64,000 nucleotides of DNA from Microlunatus flavus (GTDB lineage: Bacteria > Actinomycetota > Actinomycetes > Propionibacteriales > Propionibacteriaceae), in contig NZ_FOFA01000003.1 in the NCBI RefSeq assembly GCF_900110855.1, forward strand, positions 62,001-126,000, written 5' to 3'. Under the pieces are notes generated by a model, which saw only the letters and a program-made list of their open reading frames with translations, searched no databases and was not told the origin of the DNA. A program made the translations under genes and the position numbers. Of the stretch, positions 42,250 to 49,942 are shown in pieces (position 1 is the first letter of the stretch; the number at the start of each line of letters is the position of its first letter).

Positions 42250-42654
42250 ATGGCTGAGCCGATGCAGGTCGAGGTCGTCTCCGCCGACAAGGTCATCTGG
42301 TCGGGCGAGTCGACGAACGTCATCGCCAAGACGACCGACGGCGAGATCGGGATCCTCCCCGGTCACGCCCCGGTCCTGGCTGTGCTGCAGCCCAGCGCCG
42401 TGGTGATCTTCTGCGAGGACGGCCGCAAGCGTGAGGTGGTGGCCGTCGACGGCGGCTTCGTCTCCGTCTCGCAGGGCCGGGTCTCGATCCTGTCGGAGTA
42501 CGCCCGGCTGGCCGACGAGCTGTCGGTCGGCGAGGCGGAGCGTGAGCTCGCCGAGGCCCAGCAGCGCCTCGACTCCGGCGACGGGAACGAGGAGGACCGC
42601 AAGCACTTCCAGCGGGCCACCGCGCAGCTTCGCGCGGCGCAGAAACGGCAGTAG
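42250..42654 (+). CDS. atpC: F1Fo ATP synthase subunit epsilon
   Basis: Regulatory central-stalk subunit, 134 residues. N-terminal beta sandwich (MQVEVVSADKVIWSGE, GEIGILPGHAPVLAVLQP) and a C-terminal helical hairpin. Start ATG has GAGGTGAGGC upstream. It ends the atp operon. Confidence 0.96.
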   Translation: MAEPMQVEVVSADKVIWSGESTNVIAKTTDGEIGILPGHAPVLAVLQPSAVVIFCEDGRKREVVAVDGGFVSVSQGRVSILSEYARLADELSVGEAERELAEAQQRLDSGDGNEEDRKHFQRATAQLRAAQKRQ

Positions 42655-42706
42655 CCCTCGAGGGCGCCCGGCGCGCCCGCCGAGGTCCTTCCGGCTGAGC
42701 CCGGAC

Positions 42707-42736
42707 GAACCGCCCGCGTTTTGGCGCGGGCGGTTC
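42707..42736 (+). terminator. terminator-like hairpin after atpC
   Basis: A perfect 12-bp stem (42707-42718 with 42725-42736) with a TTTTGG loop, 52 bp after the atpC stop. No U-tract, but it is the only strong hairpin before the DUF2550 gene. Confidence 0.6.
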
Positions 42737-42790
42737 TCGCTGCCATGCTCGTTGCAGCGCACGTGATCGGACCGACGGCGAGGACGGTGG

Positions 42791-43240
42791 ATGAGCGGTT
42801 TCCTGGGGGTCCTCGAGGTCCTGGGGCTGCTGCTCGTCCTCGCCGTGCTCCTGCTGCTGCTCCTCGCGGTGCGGCGCCGGTGGCTGGCCCGCCGGGGCGG
42901 GACGTTCGAGTGCAGCCTGCGGCTGCGCACCAGCACCCCGGGCGCCGGCTGGGTCCTCGGGGTGGGTCGGTACAACGGCGGACGCCTCGAGTGGTTCCGG
43001 TTCTTCTCCTTCGCCGTCCGCCCGCGCGAGACGTTCCCCCGTGGCGAGGTCCGCGTCCTGGAGAGCCGGTCACCCGATCCCGTGGAGGCGGTGGCGCTCA
43101 CGGCGGACTCGCGCGTCCTCGCCCTCGAGAAGGGACCCCAGACGCGCGAGCTGGCCATGAGTGAGGACTCGCTGCTCGGCCTCCTGGCGTGGCTGGAGGC
43201 CGCGCCCCCGGGCATCACCTCGGGGTCGCGGGCCTCCTGA
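42791..43240 (+). CDS. DUF2550 family membrane-anchored protein
   Basis: A 149-residue protein with one N-terminal membrane helix (LGLLLVLAVLLLLLLAVRRR) and a cytoplasmic or external domain with GWVLGVGRYNGGRLEWFRFF. The family is known from the same place after atpC in many actinobacteria; function unknown. It converges with the Asp23 operon at 43266, leaving 25 bp between the stops. Confidence 0.85.
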   Translation: MSGFLGVLEVLGLLLVLAVLLLLLLAVRRRWLARRGGTFECSLRLRTSTPGAGWVLGVGRYNGGRLEWFRFFSFAVRPRETFPRGEVRVLESRSPDPVEAVALTADSRVLALEKGPQTRELAMSEDSLLGLLAWLEAAPPGITSGSRAS

Positions 43241-43265
43241 GCGCTCGCCGGTCCACCGGCTCGCG

Positions 43266-43904
43266 TCAGTGCACCGGGGCCACCGGGGTGACGGTGATCT
43301 GCCCCTTGCCCGTCTTCGCGCTGCTCACCTCGACCTGCACGCCGAGGCGCTGGAGCCGGGTGTCGAGCGCGCCGGCCAGGTCGCCGGCCACCTCGCGGTG
43401 GACCCGGCCGAGGACGGCCGGGATGTCGGAGCGGTCGTCGACCGTCAGGCGCACGGTGAGGTCGGGCTGCGCGACGCTGCCGCGCAGGACCGCCGACGCG
43501 CCGCTGACGCCCGGCAGGCTCTTGAGCTGGGCCTCGACCGCGTCGGCGACGACCCCTGCGTCGACCCGGGTCAAGCCGGTCTCGGCGTCGTCGTGCAGCC
43601 GGAACGGCTTCGCCTCGCGCTTGCGCGGGACCTGGGCGAGCAGCCACGCGAGGCCGAGCAGGGCCACCACGACCGCGACGAGGGCGACGAGCACGACGAC
43701 CCAGGTGAGGGCGAGCGCGGCGGCGGTGGCCGCGCCGAACAGCCGCTGCCCCGTGTCCGGGGGCGTCCAGCCGATGCCGGCGGCGGAGGCGAGCGGAGCC
43801 GCCTGGCCGGTGGACACCAGGAGCCCTGCGGCGCCCAGCAGGACGAGCAGGACGCCGAGGACGGTGAGCCAGGCGCGGTTCAGGCGGGTGGCGGACTGGC
43901 GCAT
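43266..43904 (-). CDS. AmaP-like alkaline shock membrane anchor protein (left operon, gene 5)
   Basis: A 212-residue protein with two membrane segments (near residues 12-32 and 58-86) followed by a soluble domain with VDAGVVADAVEAQLKSLPGV and LDTRLQRLGVQVEVSS. This matches the Firmicutes AmaP pattern, where a two-helix protein tethers Asp23 to the membrane. It is the last gene of the left operon and overlaps the stop of the previous gene by 1 bp. Its paralogue is at 49294. Confidence 0.82.
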   Translation of the reverse strand: MRQSATRLNRAWLTVLGVLLVLLGAAGLLVSTGQAAPLASAAGIGWTPPDTGQRLFGAATAAALALTWVVVLVALVAVVVALLGLAWLLAQVPRKREAKPFRLHDDAETGLTRVDAGVVADAVEAQLKSLPGVSGASAVLRGSVAQPDLTVRLTVDDRSDIPAVLGRVHREVAGDLAGALDTRLQRLGVQVEVSSAKTGKGQITVTPVAPVH

Positions 43905-44470
43905 CAGAGGTCCTTCGTGGTGACGGTGGCGCTCACCCGCGGGGCGGGGTCGAGGCCGGCGGCGGTGAGGGTGTCGGTGACCCGCTGGACGACGCGGTCG
44001 CGGATCTGGGCCGTCTGCTCCGAGGACGTCGTCAGGTGGAGCCGCACGCGACGGCCGTCGGAGGACGCGGAGACCTTGTCCACGCCGTCCACGCGGTCGG
44101 CCTGCGCCGCGGCCAGGCGGGCGACCGCGCCGTTGGTGATGACGTAGTCGGTCTGCCCGACCAGCTCGCCGGACGGGCCGCGGAGCTGGGTGGAGCGGTG
44201 GCCGCCGGGCTTCAGCCCGGCGAGGAGCAGCACGACGCCGGCGACGACCGCCAGCGCGGCGGCGACGACGACCGCCGGCGAGCCCCAGGTCTGGCCGGCC
44301 ACGGCCGAGGCCGGAGCGGTGGCCTGCGTCGGCCAGGTCCCGGTGGCGAGCCGGCTGATCGCGACGACGGCGGTGAGGGCGCCGAGCCCGAGCAGGAGGA
44401 CGGCGACGATCGTGGCCGGCACGGTGCGGCTGGGTCGGCGGCGCAGCCGCCGGGAGCGGGTGGTGCTCAT
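43904..44470 (-). CDS. DUF6286-like membrane protein (left operon, gene 4)
   Basis: A 188-residue protein beginning with a basic tail (TRSRRLRRRPSRTVPATIVA), then two membrane segments and a soluble C-terminal domain (GVDKVSASSDGRRVRLHLTT). This architecture is the DUF6286 family, found only with Asp23 genes in actinobacteria as far as I recall. The C-terminal fold looks like another Asp23/AmaP-type domain. Overlaps gene 3 by 4 bp. Paralogue at 48725. Confidence 0.78.
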   Translation of the reverse strand: MSTTRSRRLRRRPSRTVPATIVAVLLLGLGALTAVVAISRLATGTWPTQATAPASAVAGQTWGSPAVVVAAALAVVAGVVLLLAGLKPGGHRSTQLRGPSGELVGQTDYVITNGAVARLAAAQADRVDGVDKVSASSDGRRVRLHLTTSSEQTAQIRDRVVQRVTDTLTAAGLDPAPRVSATVTTKDL

Positions 44471-44886
44471 CGCAGGGCCTTTCTGGGAGTCCCTTCCTGC
44501 ACGGGCAGGTAGGTCACGTCGATGTCGACGCGGCGGACGTCGACGCCGGTGAGGGCCTCGACGCGGTGCGTGACGTGCTGGCGCAGGGCGGCCGCCGCAC
44601 GCCGGATGGAGCCCGGGTAGGCGATGCCGACCGCGATCGACAGGTCGGCCGACTCGCTGGAGAGCGTCACGTCGACCTTGGGCCGCGCGGCCGGGTCGGC
44701 GTCGGTGCCGATGCCGAGGAACCCGCCGGACCGGCCGGAGACCTCCGGCACCTCGGTCGCCGCCTGCGCCGCGACCTTCTCCAGCACGCGCTCGGCCACG
44801 ACGAGCGTGCCGCGCGTGCGGAGCGCGGCGTCACCGGCGACGGGCAGCGTGCGCACGCCGTCGTGGGTGGTCACGAGGCTGCTCAT
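44467..44886 (-). CDS. Asp23/Gls24 family protein (left operon, gene 3)
   Basis: A 139-residue Asp23-domain protein. The family pattern is visible in VAERVLEKVAAQAATEVPEV, then LSIAVGIAYPGSIRRAAAAL, then VTHRVEALTGVDVRRVDIDV. Asp23-family proteins are abundant cytoplasmic envelope-stress proteins placed at the membrane by AmaP. This copy differs clearly from the gene 1 protein, so the operon makes two Asp23 types. Overlaps both neighbours by 4 bp. Confidence 0.88.
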   Translation of the reverse strand: MSSLVTTHDGVRTLPVAGDAALRTRGTLVVAERVLEKVAAQAATEVPEVSGRSGGFLGIGTDADPAARPKVDVTLSSESADLSIAVGIAYPGSIRRAAAALRQHVTHRVEALTGVDVRRVDIDVTYLPVQEGTPRKALR

Positions 44887-45065
44887 CGCTTGGCCGTGGC
44901 CCGCCCCAGGAGGCCGGCCAGGTCGAGGCGGCCGTCGAGCACGAGCCCGACGACGAGGCCGACGGCCCCGAAGAGCAGCACGACGACGAACGCGCCGAAC
45001 GTGCCGAAGGCGGCGGTGAGGCCCAGGATCAGGCCGACGAACAGGGCGGTGGTGGTGCGCGACAT
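44883..45065 (-). CDS. DUF2273-like small membrane protein (left operon, gene 2)
   Basis: A 60-residue protein, almost all two membrane helices with a glycine zipper pattern (LFVGLILGLTAAFGTFGAFV and LLFGAVGLVVGLVLDG) and a short basic tail. It matches the DUF2273 type of small integral proteins found in Asp23 operons. It differs from its copy at 48121 at only about ten positions. Confidence 0.82.
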   Translation of the reverse strand: MSRTTTALFVGLILGLTAAFGTFGAFVVVLLFGAVGLVVGLVLDGRLDLAGLLGRATAKR

Positions 45066-45141
45066 GGCGCAGTTCCTTCCTCGGGGTCGGGGCGCGGGGT
45101 GCGCCCGGAGTGGTGGCGGGGTGGTGGTGACGCGGCGAGGA

Positions 45142-45169
45142 GCGGCCGCACCGGGGTCGGTGCGGCCGC
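45142..45169 (-). promoter_or_regulatory. intercistronic hairpin after gene 1 of the left Asp23 operon
   Basis: A perfect 11-bp GC stem (45142-45152 with 45159-45169) with a 6-nt loop, 15 bp downstream of the Asp23 stop. An equivalent hairpin occupies the same place in the right operon (48048-48088). It probably raises the ratio of the first Asp23 protein over the membrane components. Confidence 0.6.
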
Positions 45170-45183
45170 CCGTCAGGGTCGGG

Positions 45184-45684
45184 TCAGCGCAGCGGCGCGC
45201 CGGCGGTGTCGACCGCGTCGTCGTCCTCGTCCGGCAGGTGGACGTCGGAGACGTTCACGTCGACCGAGACGACCTCGAGCCCGGTGCCGAACTCGACCGC
45301 GCGGATGACGTTCTCGCGGATCTGCTCGCTCACGGTGACGATCGAGGCGCCGTACTCGACGACGACGGACACCGACACCGTGGCCTGGCTCTCGCCCTTC
45401 TCGATGCTCACGCCGTCGGACACGCTGGCCTGGCCGGTGCCGCCGGTCACCCGGTTGGTCACCGAGCTGATGGCGCGGCGTGCGGCGTTGCCCATGGCGT
45501 ACACGCCGGGGACCTCGCGGGCCGCCATGCCGGCGATCTTGGCGACGACGGTGTCGGCGATCGTGGTGTCGCCGTGCTCGGTGTGCAGGGCGTCGATCTG
45601 CTTGGGCGCGGGGGCGTCGGCGGCGGCCTTCGCGGCGGCGGACTGGCGCTCCTCGACGGTCTGCGGGATCACGGTGTCGGACAT
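45184..45684 (-). CDS. Asp23/Gls24 family protein (left operon, gene 1)
   Basis: A 166-residue Asp23 protein. The core reads VVAKIAGMAAREVPGVYAMG, then SVSVVVEYGASIVTVSEQI and GTGLEVVSVDVNVSDVHLP, a clear Asp23 domain. The N-terminus is an Ala-rich tail and the C-terminus acidic. Start ATG 45684 was chosen because TAGGAG lies 5 nt upstream and the start aligns with its paralogue at 47534; GTG 45690 is less likely. It is first in the left operon, directly after an ECF-type promoter. Confidence 0.93.
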   Translation of the reverse strand: MSDTVIPQTVEERQSAAAKAAADAPAPKQIDALHTEHGDTTIADTVVAKIAGMAAREVPGVYAMGNAARRAISSVTNRVTGGTGQASVSDGVSIEKGESQATVSVSVVVEYGASIVTVSEQIRENVIRAVEFGTGLEVVSVDVNVSDVHLPDEDDDAVDTAGAPLR

Positions 45685-45753
45685 GGTCACTCCTACGGTT
45701 CGGGCGCTTCTTGGTGTTGCGCTGACACCTGTAGGTCGGAGCCTGCGAGTATT

Positions 45754-45781
45754 TCGTCACGCGGATCCGCGAACTTTTTCC
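45754..45781 (-). promoter_or_regulatory. putative ECF-sigma promoter of the left Asp23 operon
   Basis: On the minus strand GGAAAAA (45781-45775) is the -35 element and CGTGACGA (45761-45754) the -10 element, with 16 bp between GGAA and CGT, the classic ECF layout. The right operon carries the same two elements at 47448-47476. The sigma gene at 45839 runs away from it on the other strand. Confidence 0.6.
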
Positions 45782-45838
45782 GTGCGCGCCCGCTGGACGG
45801 TCGACGAGGACCGCCCGGAGGAAGGAGGAGCACGGCCG

Positions 45839-46453
45839 ATGACCCCCGATGCCGACCCCTCCGTGGTGCAGCCCCTCGACGCGGGCGCGTACGAGGAGTG
45901 GGACGACGCGAGCCTGGTGGGACGTGCCGCCAGCGGGGACGACTCCGCCTTCGCCGTGCTCGTGCGCCGCTACCAGGGCCCGCTGTTCCGCCACGCGCTG
46001 CGCCTGACCCCGGACCGTCGGCTGGCGGAGGACATCGTCCAGGAGGCGTTCCTGACCGCCTGGCGGCGCCTGCCGACGCTGCAGACGCCCGAGGCCTTCC
46101 GCGGCTGGCTCTACCAGATCACCACCCGGCGCAGCATCGACGCCTTCCGCGCGCGCCGGCCCGAGCAGCCGGTCGACACCACCGCGCCGGAGCTCGACGG
46201 GCTGGTCGCCGCCGAGCCGGGTCCCGAGGCGCGGGCCGAGCAGCGCGCCCAGCTCGGCGACCTCGCCGCGGCGCTGCAGGAGCTGCCGGTCGCCCAGCGG
46301 GCCGCGTGGGCGATGCGCGAGGTGGACGGCCTGTCGTACGAGGAGGTCGCCGTGGCCCTCGGGGTGCCGGTCAGCACGGTGCGGGGGCGCATCGCCCGCG
46401 CCCGTCGTGAGCTCGTGGAGAGGATGGGGTCGTGGCAGACGACGCGCGACTGA
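45839..46453 (+). CDS. ECF-type RNA polymerase sigma factor (cassette A)
   Basis: A 204-residue sigma factor. Region 2 has LVRRYQGPLFRHALRLTPDR and AEDIVQEAFLTAWRRLPTL; region 4 has LPVAQRAAWAMREVDGLSYEEVAVALGV then STVRGRIARARREL. A short acidic N-terminus precedes region 2. ATG 45839 has GGAGGAAGGAGG upstream. The next gene starts inside its last codons (22-nt overlap), so the two proteins are made together, typical of a sigma and its anti-sigma partner. Confidence 0.92.
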   Translation: MTPDADPSVVQPLDAGAYEEWDDASLVGRAASGDDSAFAVLVRRYQGPLFRHALRLTPDRRLAEDIVQEAFLTAWRRLPTLQTPEAFRGWLYQITTRRSIDAFRARRPEQPVDTTAPELDGLVAAEPGPEARAEQRAQLGDLAAALQELPVAQRAAWAMREVDGLSYEEVAVALGVPVSTVRGRIARARRELVERMGSWQTTRD

Positions 46454-47046
46454 GCTGCGGGCGCTCCATCGACGACGTGTGGAGCCACCTCGACGGCCCT
46501 CCCGACGAGCACGAGCGCACCTGCCCCTACTGCCTCGAGGCACGGGCGCGGCTGCTGCGGCTCTCCGACGCCGCCATCGACCTCCGCTCCACCGAGGCCG
46601 CCGACCCGGCCCTGCAGCCGGACCCCGGGTTCACGGCGTCGGTGATGGGGCTGGTGCGCGCCGAGGTCCGGCGCGGCCAGGCCATCCCCCTGGACGCCGA
46701 CGAGGTCCCCGGGCTGACGATCAGCGAGCAGGCGGTGGTCGGCCTGGTCTGGGCCGCGGCCGACTCCGTGCCTGGCATCCGGGCGCGCCGCTGCCGAGTG
46801 CGTCCCTTCACGGACGACGACGGCGACGGGGACGGGGACGGCGGGGAGGACGGGTGGCAGCCGCCGGACGAGCACGAGCTGCGGAGCGGCACGCTCGTCG
46901 ACGTGGACCTCGCGCTGGCCGTGGAGCCGGGCACCTCCATCGTCGAGGCCACGGCCACCCTGCGCCGCCGCGTGGCCGAGCAGGTCGCCCGGGAGACGGG
47001 CCTCGGCGTTCGACGGGTCGACCTGACGGTGGAGGACGTGCTGTGA
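46432..47046 (+). CDS. putative anti-sigma factor: zinc motif fused to Asp23-like domain (cassette A)
   Basis: A 204-residue protein. The first 35 residues carry Cys9, His27, Cys31 and Cys34 (C-x17-H-x3-C-x2-C, within HERTCPYC), the layout of zinc anti-sigma factors such as RsrA. The middle and C-terminal parts look Asp23-like: LTISEQAVVGLVWAAADSVPG, then VDVDLALAVEPGTSIVEATA and TGLGVRRVDLTVEDVL. A short run of Asp/Gly is inserted near residue 125. Together with its overlap with the sigma gene this suggests a soluble or membrane-recruited anti-sigma factor that senses the Asp23 assembly. Inference, not shown. Confidence 0.78.
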   Translation: MADDARLSCGRSIDDVWSHLDGPPDEHERTCPYCLEARARLLRLSDAAIDLRSTEAADPALQPDPGFTASVMGLVRAEVRRGQAIPLDADEVPGLTISEQAVVGLVWAAADSVPGIRARRCRVRPFTDDDGDGDGDGGEDGWQPPDEHELRSGTLVDVDLALAVEPGTSIVEATATLRRRVAEQVARETGLGVRRVDLTVEDVL

Positions 47047-47408
47047 CGGGACCGACCCACGCCGAGCTCCGGGCGGCGACCGACGACCTGCGCGACGAGC
47101 TGGCGGCCGCCACCGAGGCGGTTCCCGGGGTCGTCCGGCTCGAGCCCACGCTGCGCAACGCGCTGCGCCGCCTCCAGGCCGGCACGACGGTGCTCGCGAA
47201 CGGTCGGGCCGCCCGCTCGGCCGCCGACGGCATCGAGCTGCACCGCCGCGGCGAGGTCGTCGACGTCCACGTCGACGTCGCGACGGCGGCCGACCGGGCC
47301 GCCGGGGCCACGGCCCGCGAGGTGCGCCAGGCGCTGGCGCGGGTGCTCGTCGCGCACGCCCTGGAACCCGGCTCGCTCACCGTGGCGGTGCTCAGCGTCG
47401 AGCGCTGA
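47043..47408 (+). CDS. small Asp23-like partner protein (cassette A)
   Basis: A 121-residue protein of unknown function. It contains VPGVVRLEPTLRNALRRLQ, GEVVDVHVDVATAADRAAG and a C-terminal LEPGSLTVAVLSVE, matching its paralogue at 52649 (HPGVLRLEPTL ... GRVVDLDVNLAT). The alternating strand pattern resembles one half of an Asp23 domain. Start GTG overlaps the previous stop by 4 bp. Confidence 0.72.
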   Translation: MTGPTHAELRAATDDLRDELAAATEAVPGVVRLEPTLRNALRRLQAGTTVLANGRAARSAADGIELHRRGEVVDVHVDVATAADRAAGATAREVRQALARVLVAHALEPGSLTVAVLSVER

Positions 47409-47447
47409 GCACCCCCTGAGCGCACGACCGCCCCGCGGCGGTCAGCA

Positions 47448-47476
47448 GGAAAAAAAGTGTGTCGTCCGCGTGACGA
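47448..47476 (+). promoter_or_regulatory. putative ECF-sigma promoter of the right Asp23 operon
   Basis: GGAAAAAAA (47448-47456) and CGTGACGA (47469-47476) with 17 bp between GGAA and CGT. CCGCGTGACGA is shared exactly with the promoter of the left operon. Transcription would begin about 50 nt upstream of the ATG at 47534. Confidence 0.6.
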
Positions 47477-47533
47477 TCGCGCACGACCGAACGTCCTCCC
47501 TGGTGAAGGCACTCAACCAGTGAAGGAGTTCAC

Positions 47534-48040
47534 ATGTCGCAGACCGTCGTCCCCAGCACCGGCGAGGAGCGCCGCCACGCCGCCACGCAGGCCGCCAAGG
47601 AGGCCGAGAAGAACGCCCCCAAGGAGCTCGACGCCCTGCACACCGAGCACGGCGACACCACGATCGCCGACGGCGTCGTCGCCAAGATCGCCGGCATCGC
47701 CGCCCGCGAGGTGAACGGGGTCTACGCCATGGGCAACGCCGCGCGCCGCGCGATCGGCAGCCTGGCGCAGCGCATCCCGGGCAGCACCCAGCCCAGCGTC
47801 ACCGGCGGCGTGTCCGTGGAGAAGGGCGAGCGCGAGACCGCCATCGACATCTCGGTCGTCGTCGAGTACGGCGCCCCCATCGTCACCGTGAGCGAGCAGA
47901 TCCGGGAGAACGTCATCTCCGCCGTCGAGTACGGCACCGGGCTCGACGTCGTCTCGGTCGACGTGAACGTCTCCGACGTCCACCTGCCGGAGGACGACAG
48001 CGACGACGCCGGAACCTCCGACGGCGAGTCGCTGCGCTGA
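47534..48040 (+). CDS. Asp23/Gls24 family protein (right operon, gene 1)
   Basis: A 168-residue Asp23 protein, close paralogue of the one at 45184 (shared LDALHTEHGDTTIAD, VVAKIAG, AAREV, GVYAMGNAARRAI, TVSEQIRENVI, VVSVDVNVSDVHLP). The N-terminal tail is Lys/Glu/Ala-rich rather than Ala/Pro-rich. ATG 47534 has GAAGGAG upstream. First gene of the right operon. Confidence 0.94.
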   Translation: MSQTVVPSTGEERRHAATQAAKEAEKNAPKELDALHTEHGDTTIADGVVAKIAGIAAREVNGVYAMGNAARRAIGSLAQRIPGSTQPSVTGGVSVEKGERETAIDISVVVEYGAPIVTVSEQIRENVISAVEYGTGLDVVSVDVNVSDVHLPEDDSDDAGTSDGESLR

Positions 48041-48047
48041 TCCTCCC

Positions 48048-48088
48048 GCCGGCGCCCGGACCGCGCCCCACACGTCCCGGGCGCCGGC
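48048..48088 (+). promoter_or_regulatory. intercistronic hairpin after gene 1 of the right Asp23 operon
   Basis: A perfect 12-bp stem (48048-48059 with 48077-48088) with a 17-nt loop, 7 bp after the Asp23 stop. Its sequence is unrelated to the left-operon hairpin but its place is the same, which argues for function. Confidence 0.6.
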
Positions 48089-48120
48089 ACCCTGCTCCAC
48101 CCGCTCAGAAAGGAACGGGC

Positions 48121-48303
48121 ATGTCCCGCACCACCACCGCCCTGTTCGTGGGCCTCGTCCTCGGCCTCAGCGCTGCCTTCGGCAGCTTCGGCTCGTTCGT
48201 CATCGTCCTCGTCTTCGGGGCGCTCGGCCTGGTCGTCGGGCTCGCCCTCGACGGCCGCCTCGACGTCGCGGGCCTGCTGGGTCGCGCGACCGAGAAGCGA
48301 TGA
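48121..48303 (+). CDS. DUF2273-like small membrane protein (right operon, gene 2)
   Basis: A 60-residue two-helix membrane protein, nearly identical in length and sequence to that at 44883 (MSRTTTALFVG start, LLGRAT-KR end). ATG follows GAAAGGAACGGGC. Its stop overlaps the next ATG. Confidence 0.82.
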   Translation: MSRTTTALFVGLVLGLSAAFGSFGSFVIVLVFGALGLVVGLALDGRLDVAGLLGRATEKR

Positions 48304-48728
48304 GCGCCTCGACCGTCACCCCCGCCGCCGGCGCTGGCGCCGCACCGCGTCGCTCCGCCCCCGCGAGCCGCGGCCGCCTCGTCCTCGGCGACAAGGTCGT
48401 GGAGAAGGTCGCCGGGCAGGCCGCCAGCGAGGTGCGCGGCGTGCTCGGCCGCGAGGGCGGGGTCCTCGGCGTCGGCGCGCACGCCGACGCCGGCGCCCGG
48501 CCTTCCGTCGACGTCGACCTCGGCCGCGAGTCCGCCGACGTGGCGCTCACCGTCGGGCTGACCTACCCCGGCTCGGTCCGGCGCGTGACCTCCGAGCTGC
48601 GCGAGCACGTCGCGCAGCGGGTCGAGGCCCTGACCGGGGTCGCGGTCCACCGGGTCGACGTGGACGTCCGCTTCCTGGTCGTGCCCGGCGCCGACGGTGC
48701 CGACGAGCCCCGGGAGCGGCTGCGATGA
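48300..48728 (+). CDS. Asp23/Gls24 family protein (right operon, gene 3)
   Basis: A 142-residue Asp23-domain protein: LVLGDKVVEKVAGQAASEVR, then DVALTVGLTYPGSVRRVTSE and TGVAVHRVDVDVRFLVV. Paralogue of 44467. ATG overlaps gene 2 by 4 bp and its stop overlaps gene 4 by 4 bp. Confidence 0.88.
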   Translation: MSASTVTPAAGAGAAPRRSAPASRGRLVLGDKVVEKVAGQAASEVRGVLGREGGVLGVGAHADAGARPSVDVDLGRESADVALTVGLTYPGSVRRVTSELREHVAQRVEALTGVAVHRVDVDVRFLVVPGADGADEPRERLR

Positions 48729-49294
48729 GCGCCGCCGCCCGTTCCCCCCGCCTGCGCCGCCGGCCGAGCCGGACGGTCCCGGCCAGCATCGTCGCCGTGC
48801 TGCTCCTCGCGATCGGCGTCCTCGCCGTCGTCGCGGCGGTCGGCCGTCTCGTGGACGGCCGCTGGGCCAGCCAGGTCAGCGCGCCGGCCTCGGCCGTCGC
48901 CGGCGTGACGTGGGGCTCCGCCGCCGTCCTGGCCGCCGCGGCCGTCGTCGCCGTCCTGGGCCTCGTGCTCCTCGTCGCCGCGCTCAAGCCGGGCGGCCAC
49001 AAGGCCGCCGCGCTGCAGGTCGAGGGCGCCGGGGTGGTGGCCGACCGCGAGTACGTGGTCTCCACCCGGGCCGTCGCCCGCCTCGCGGTCGCCCGTGCCG
49101 ACGACGTCGACGGCGTGGACCAGGTGTCGGCCTCCGCCTCCGGCCGTCGTGTGCACGTCGACGTCACCACCTCGTCGCAGCAGCGCGACGTCGTCCGCTC
49201 CCAGGTCCTCGGCGCCGTCTCCGAAGGGCTCACGGGCCTCGGGTTGTCACCCCGGCCGCGCGTCACCGTCGCGGTCCGTACGAGGGAGGTCTGA
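48725..49294 (+). CDS. DUF6286-like membrane protein (right operon, gene 4)
   Basis: A 189-residue protein: basic start RLRRRPSRTVPASIVAVLLL, two membrane segments, then a soluble domain (VARADDVDGVDQVSASASGR). Paralogue of 43904, with a shared RPSRTVPA-IVAVLLL segment. Overlaps gene 3 by 4 bp and gene 5 by 1 bp. Confidence 0.78.
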   Translation: MSAAARSPRLRRRPSRTVPASIVAVLLLAIGVLAVVAAVGRLVDGRWASQVSAPASAVAGVTWGSAAVLAAAAVVAVLGLVLLVAALKPGGHKAAALQVEGAGVVADREYVVSTRAVARLAVARADDVDGVDQVSASASGRRVHVDVTTSSQQRDVVRSQVLGAVSEGLTGLGLSPRPRVTVAVRTREV

Positions 49295-49911
49295 TGCGCC
49301 ACCACGCAGGCGGTCTCAACCGCACCTGGCTCGCCGTCGTGGGCCTCGTGCTCCTCCTGGTGGGCGCGGCCGGCATCGTCGTCGGCGCCGGCCTGCTGAC
49401 CCCGCTCGGTCGGGCCGTCGGCCTCCAGCTGACGCGTCCCGCCCCGGACGACAAGGTCGCCGGCCGGGCGACCGCGTCGGCGTTCGCGAGCACCGGGGTC
49501 GTGACCCTCGTGGTCGTCGTCGGGGTCGTGCTGGCCCTGCTGGGCCTCGCCTGGCTCGTCGCGCAGGTCCCGCGGACCGGCTCGGCCCGCCCGCTGCGCC
49601 TCGAGGACGACCCCGCCCGCGGCCTGACCCGGCTCGAGGCGGGCGCCCTGACCGACGCCGTCGAGGCGCAGATCCAGGCCCTGGACGGCGTGCAGTCGGC
49701 CTCCGCGGTCCTGCGCGGCGACGCCCGGGGACCCGACCTCACCGTCAAGGTGACGGCGGGGGACCGCACCGACGTCCGCCGCCTGCTCCAGGCGATCGAG
49801 GCCGGACCCGTCCGCGACCTCGGCGAGGCGCTCGACACGCAGGTGCGCCGCCTCGGCGTCCAGGTCGAGGTCGACACCGGCCGCCGGCGCACCCACCGCA
49901 TCACCCTCTGA
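49294..49911 (+). CDS. AmaP-like membrane anchor protein (right operon, gene 5)
   Basis: A 205-residue protein with two N-terminal membrane segments and a soluble domain (LEAGALTDAVEAQIQALDGV, LDTQVRRLGVQVEVDTG). Paralogue of 43266; both contain LARG/LLGLAWL-LAQVPR after the second helix. It probably tethers the Asp23 proteins to the membrane, by analogy with Staphylococcus AmaP. Confidence 0.82.
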   Translation: MRHHAGGLNRTWLAVVGLVLLLVGAAGIVVGAGLLTPLGRAVGLQLTRPAPDDKVAGRATASAFASTGVVTLVVVVGVVLALLGLAWLVAQVPRTGSARPLRLEDDPARGLTRLEAGALTDAVEAQIQALDGVQSASAVLRGDARGPDLTVKVTAGDRTDVRRLLQAIEAGPVRDLGEALDTQVRRLGVQVEVDTGRRRTHRITL

Positions 49912-49942
49912 CCCCGCAGCACCCGCACCGAAGGAGAACGAC

